Source: Streptomyces sp. NBC_01428 | GTDB lineage: Bacteria > Actinomycetota > Actinomycetes > Streptomycetales > Streptomycetaceae | DNA length: 64,000 bases | NCBI RefSeq assembly: GCF_036231965.1 | Contig: NZ_CP109499.1 | Span: forward strand, 1,550,001 to 1,614,000 | Reading direction: 5' to 3' | In this document: piece after piece, positions 61,179-64,000 of the stretch | Numbering within the stretch: position 1 is the first letter of the stretch | Layout: every line of letters starts with the position of its first letter | Translations under genes and position numbers: made by a program | Notes under the pieces: model-generated | Databases searched by the model: none | What the model saw: the letters and a program-made list of their open reading frames with translations, nothing else | Told to the model about the DNA's origin: nothing

Positions 61179-61967
61179 ATGACGATGTTCCGCTCAGCAC
61201 GCCGCACCCAGGACACGGGCCCTGCCCCGGAGGCTCTGCGGCTGGTCAAGGTCACCAGGACGTACGGGGAGGCGGAGAGCGCCGTGACGGCCCTCGACGG
61301 GGTGACGCTCGGTCTGGCGCGGGGTACGTTCACCGCGGTCATGGGCCCGTCGGGGTCGGGGAAGTCCACGTTGCTGCAGTGCGCGGCGGGTCTCGACCGG
61401 CCCGACAGCGGCATCGTGATGGTCGACGGCACGGAGATGACGAGCGGCGGTGAGGCGGAGCGGACCCGGTTCCGGCGGGAGCGGATCGGCTTCGTGTTCC
61501 AGCAGTACAACCTGCTGCCGACGCTGACGGTCGCGCAGAACACGGTGCTGCCGCTGCGGCTGGCCCGGCGTCGCGTGGACAGGGCCCGTGCCCGGCAGGT
61601 CCTCACGTCGCTCGGTCTGGGCGACCGGCTGGGGCATCTGCCCGAGCAGCTCTCGGGCGGGCAGCGGCAGCGGGCGGCGATCGCCCGGGCGCTGATCACC
61701 CTGCCGCGGGTGATCTTCGCGGACGAGCCGACCGGCGCCCTCGACACCCGCAGCGCCCGGGAGGTGCTGGCGCTGCTGCGCCGGGCGGTGACCGAACACG
61801 GCACCACGGTGGTGATGGTGACGCACGATCCGCTCGCGGCGTCCCACGCGGACGCGGTCGTGTTCCTGGCGGACGGACGGCTCGCGGGCGAACTGCGGGC
61901 GCCGACCGTGGACGCGGTGGCCGAACGTCTGGCGCACCTCGGCGACGACGCACCGCTGGGAGCGTGA
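61179..61967 (+). CDS. ABC transporter ATP-binding protein (MacB/LolD type)
   Basis: The 262-residue ATPase has VMGPSGSGKSTLLQCAAGLDRPDSG (Walker A, about residues 55-79), FVFQQYNLLPTLTVAQNTVLPLRL (Q-loop), EQLSGGQRQRAAIARALITLPRVIFADEPTGALDTRSA (signature, Walker B) and VMVTHDPLAASHADAVVFLADGRLAGE. The EPTGALD run is characteristic of the MacB/FtsE-related exporter ATPases. RBS GGAGGG lies 3 nt before the ATG. The FtsX-like permease follows 3 nt later. Confidence 0.92.
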   Translation: MTMFRSARRTQDTGPAPEALRLVKVTRTYGEAESAVTALDGVTLGLARGTFTAVMGPSGSGKSTLLQCAAGLDRPDSGIVMVDGTEMTSGGEAERTRFRRERIGFVFQQYNLLPTLTVAQNTVLPLRLARRRVDRARARQVLTSLGLGDRLGHLPEQLSGGQRQRAAIARALITLPRVIFADEPTGALDTRSAREVLALLRRAVTEHGTTVVMVTHDPLAASHADAVVFLADGRLAGELRAPTVDAVAERLAHLGDDAPLGA

Positions 61968-61970
61968 GTC

Positions 61971-63287
61971 GTGGTCACCCTCTCCCTGGCCCTGCGGTCC
62001 GTCCGCAAGCGTCCCGGCCGCTTCACCGCGACCCTGCTGTCGGCGTTCCTGGGTGCCGTGGTCGTCATGACCTTCAACTCGCTGCACGACACGGCCGGGC
62101 AGCCCGGCGTGGACCCGGTGAGCGCCGAGTCGCTGTCCACCGCGGCGAGCGTGGTCGGCGGGTACGGCACCCTGCTGGTGTTCTTCGCGGTCGCCTCGAC
62201 GCTCACCGTGAACGTGCGGCAACGCGGCGCCGAGACCGAGCTGTTGCGCCGCTCGGGCGCCACGCCGGGGCAGATCCGGCGGATGGTGGTCGGTGAGGCG
62301 GTGGCGGTCGCCCTGGTGGGGGCACTGCTGGCCATCGGACCGGCGATGCTCGGCGGCCGGGCCCTGCTGGAGTTGTTCGAGGACAGCGGCCAGGTGCGGC
62401 GGTCCGTGGACTATGTCTTCGGCCCCGTCGCCCTCATGTCGGGCCTCGGCATCACGCTGCTCGCGTCGGCGGGCGCCGCGTTCCTCGCCGTGCGGCGCGC
62501 GACCCGCGGACAGCGGCCGGCCGGCCGGTCACGGAAGGTCCTCGCGTACGCGGCGACGGCCGTCGGTGCCGCCGCCGTGTGTTCGACGTTCGCCTTCTCG
62601 GCGGACGACGCGGCGCTGATGGCACCGCCGGCCTACGGAGCGATCCTGCTGTCGGTGGGCTGCGCGCTGCTCTCGCCGCGGCTCCTGACGGCGCTGCTCG
62701 ACCGGCTGCCCCTGTCGGGTCCGAGCGGCTATCTCGCGGTACGGAATCTGCGGCGCCGCGCGGACGAGCTGTCCGGTGTCCTGATGCCGCTGATCCTGTT
62801 CACCTGCATGGCGACGGCGACGCTGTACATGCAGGCCGTCGAGAACGACGCGATCGACGCCTCGGGGCTGGTGAAGTCCGTCGACTCGAAGAACCTGGAG
62901 ACCCTGAACCTGGTCGTCGTCGGCATCATCGTGGTGTTCTCCTGCGTCATGCTCGTGAACTCCCTGTACGCGGCGACGACGTACCGGACCAGGGAGTTCG
63001 GCGGTCAGCGGCTGGCCGGCGCGACCCCGGGCCAGGTACTCGGCACGGTCGGCGCGGAGGGCGTGATCCTCACGGTGACGGGCGTCCTGCTCGGCACCGG
63101 TGCGGCGCTCACGGGGATCGTCCCGTTCACGCTGGTCCGCACGGACGCCGCGTGGCCGGGCCGGGGTCCGGGCATCTGGCTCGCCGTCGTCGCGGTCGCG
63201 ACGGCGGTGACGCTGGGGACCGGCCTGCTGACGGCACGGGCGACGCTGCGCACTCCGGCGGTCGAGGCGGTGGCGCCGGGCGAGTGA
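61971..63287 (+). CDS. FtsX-like ABC transporter permease
   Basis: The 438-residue protein has two FtsX-type blocks. The first starts LSLALRSVRKRPGRFTATLLSAFLGAVVVMTFNSLHD, then AETELLRRSGATPGQIRRMVVGEAVAVALVGALLAIGPAM. The second has VVGIIVVFSCVMLVNSLYAATTYRTREFGGQRLAGATPGQVLGTVGAEGVIL. The repeated R-G-A-T-P-G-Q motif in each half contacts the ATPase. Such systems export antimicrobial peptides or sense envelope stress; no two-component system is seen here. GTG start at 61971. Confidence 0.88.
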   Translation: MVTLSLALRSVRKRPGRFTATLLSAFLGAVVVMTFNSLHDTAGQPGVDPVSAESLSTAASVVGGYGTLLVFFAVASTLTVNVRQRGAETELLRRSGATPGQIRRMVVGEAVAVALVGALLAIGPAMLGGRALLELFEDSGQVRRSVDYVFGPVALMSGLGITLLASAGAAFLAVRRATRGQRPAGRSRKVLAYAATAVGAAAVCSTFAFSADDAALMAPPAYGAILLSVGCALLSPRLLTALLDRLPLSGPSGYLAVRNLRRRADELSGVLMPLILFTCMATATLYMQAVENDAIDASGLVKSVDSKNLETLNLVVVGIIVVFSCVMLVNSLYAATTYRTREFGGQRLAGATPGQVLGTVGAEGVILTVTGVLLGTGAALTGIVPFTLVRTDAAWPGRGPGIWLAVVAVATAVTLGTGLLTARATLRTPAVEAVAPGE

Positions 63288-63310
63288 GCGTCGTGACGCG
63301 GGATCCCGAC

Positions 63311-63341
63311 GAGGGGGGCGGCCGACGAGCGGCTGCCCCTC
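63311..63341 (+). terminator. Hairpin terminator after the FtsX-like gene
   Basis: GAGGGG...GGCCG (63311-63324) pairs imperfectly with CGGC...CCCCTC (63330-63341) around a short ACGAG loop, 23 nt after the stop. Confidence 0.55.
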
Positions 63342-63367
63342 TCGCATGTCCGGGTCCCGTGCGTGCG

Positions 63368-63451
63368 GCCTCGCACTCCCCTGCGTGGGGCGTCCGCCGC
63401 GCGCTCCCCCACGTGGAGCGCCCGCCTCACGCTCCCCCGCGTGGGGCGGCC
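63368..63451. repeat. Three tandem 28-bp repeats
   Basis: Copies lie at 63368-63395, 63396-63423 and 63424-63451 with no gaps. The shared core reads CTCCCC-N2-CGTGG-N-GCG, so each unit holds a small CCCC/GGGG hairpin. It lies between the terminator and the pirin stop. Confidence 0.7.
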
Positions 63452-63482
63452 GGTCCCCGAGCATGAGGGCGGGGTGCTCCGG

Positions 63483-64000
63483 TCAGCGCACCCGGCCGCG
63501 GGGCTTCAGGGGCACCGGCGGCAGGTCCGGGGCGTGCAGCGGGGCGCCGTCGTAGCCCTTCACCTCACCGAAGCGGGAGCCCTTCGCCCAGTCCTGGCGG
63601 GCCTGTTCGATCTCCGCCTGGGTGCGTCCGATGAAGTTCCACCACATGATCAGCTCCTCCTCGAACGGTTCACCGCCCAGGAGCATGAGGCCCGCGTCCG
63701 TCGCGGCGCGCAGCGGGAGTTCGGTCCGGCCGCAGCCGAGGTACAGCATGGAGCCGGGGAGCATCGGCACCCCGTCGACATGGGCCTCGCCCGACATGGC
63801 GAGGACGGCGTACTCGAAGTCGGGCTCCAGCGGCAGGCGCAGGTCCGCCCCGCTCGCGAGGGCCAGGTCGGCTCCGACGATCGGGGTGTACGTCGTACCG
63901 GGCGAGGTGGTGCCGTCGACCGTGCCCAGCAGGAGCGTGGCACGCAGGCCGGGGGCGGTGACGACGGGCAGCTCGCCGTGGTGCTCGAAGTGCGGGTCGG
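63483..64000 (-). CDS. Pirin family protein, C-terminal part (partial)
   Basis: The gene runs off the right edge; 172 complete codons and the stop are present. The visible part is the second cupin of pirin: EPDFEYAVLAMSGEAHVDG, then LYLGCGRTELPLRAATDAGLMLLGGEPFEEELIMWWNFIGRTQAEIEQARQDW, which is the strongly conserved pirin C-terminal signature (LLGGEPFxExxxMWWNFV). DPHFEHHGELPVVTAPGLRATLLLG belongs to the link between the two cupins. Pirins may act as quercetin dioxygenases or redox sensors. Confidence 0.9.
   Translation of the reverse strand, partial: DPHFEHHGELPVVTAPGLRATLLLGTVDGTTSPGTTYTPIVGADLALASGADLRLPLEPDFEYAVLAMSGEAHVDGVPMLPGSMLYLGCGRTELPLRAATDAGLMLLGGEPFEEELIMWWNFIGRTQAEIEQARQDWAKGSRFGEVKGYDGAPLHAPDLPPVPLKPRGRVR

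Overview
This window is about 64 kb of very GC-rich chromosome (roughly 70-73% by eye). The gene families, the GTGA/ATGA gene overlaps, the GTG and TTG starts, the ROK/LacI/TetR regulators and the intergenic GC-rich hairpins all point to a Streptomyces, most likely a catabolic and accessory part of the chromosome rather than the ribosomal core. No rRNA, tRNA, CRISPR array or intact insertion sequence was seen.

Layout. 1-11 kb: end of a deazaflavin-type nitroreductase, CDF cation exporter, DUF4235 protein, VOC and PPOX proteins, a TetR regulator divergent from an APC permease/amidohydrolase pair, a DUF1304/TetR pair behind a 45-bp palindromic operator, a lipoprotein, and a GlxA/AdpA-type regulator divergent from a quinone-oxidoreductase-like enzyme. 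11-21 kb: a divergent PRPP synthetase paralogue, DUF4230 and VanZ-like membrane proteins, a secreted GH16 beta-glucanase, an MBL hydrolase next to a 5'-truncated SLC13/ArsB-type transporter remnant, aldo/keto reductase, HhH-PHP protein, and an SDR behind a MerR-type promoter. 21-28 kb: a sugar locus with ROK repressor, three-component sugar ABC importer and GH1 beta-glucosidase. 28-42 kb: mixed genes including DUF3626, a FUSC-type membrane protein, a Tat-exported lactonase-like beta-propeller, an iron-box-controlled DUF2470 protein, a TetR/CYP102-like P450 pair, a pentapeptide-repeat protein, an ECF41-like sigma factor, enoyl-CoA hydratase and an alpha/beta hydrolase. 42-57 kb: a complete L-rhamnose locus: LacI regulator, mutarotase, RhaSTPQ-type ABC importer, isomerase, fused aldolase/dehydrogenase, kinase and LutABC. 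57-64 kb: a glycine-betaine/osmoprotectant ABC system split over two convergent operons, a MacB/FtsX-like ABC pair, and the end of a pirin.

How the genes work together. The strongest new regulatory inference is that the ROK repressor locus and the distant GH16 gene form one beta-glucan regulon. A 23-bp element upstream of the ABC importer recurs (19/23 identical) over the promoter of the secreted GH16 enzyme about 9 kb away. Polymer would be cut outside, oligomers imported, and glucose released inside by GH1. The rhamnose locus encodes uptake, anomer conversion, isomerisation, phosphorylation, aldol cleavage, lactaldehyde oxidation and lactate oxidation, so rhamnose can be taken to dihydroxyacetone phosphate and pyruvate from one locus. 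Its two divergent operons each carry a LacI-type TGAAA-centred palindrome. All assignments come from reading the sequence; no database search was run.
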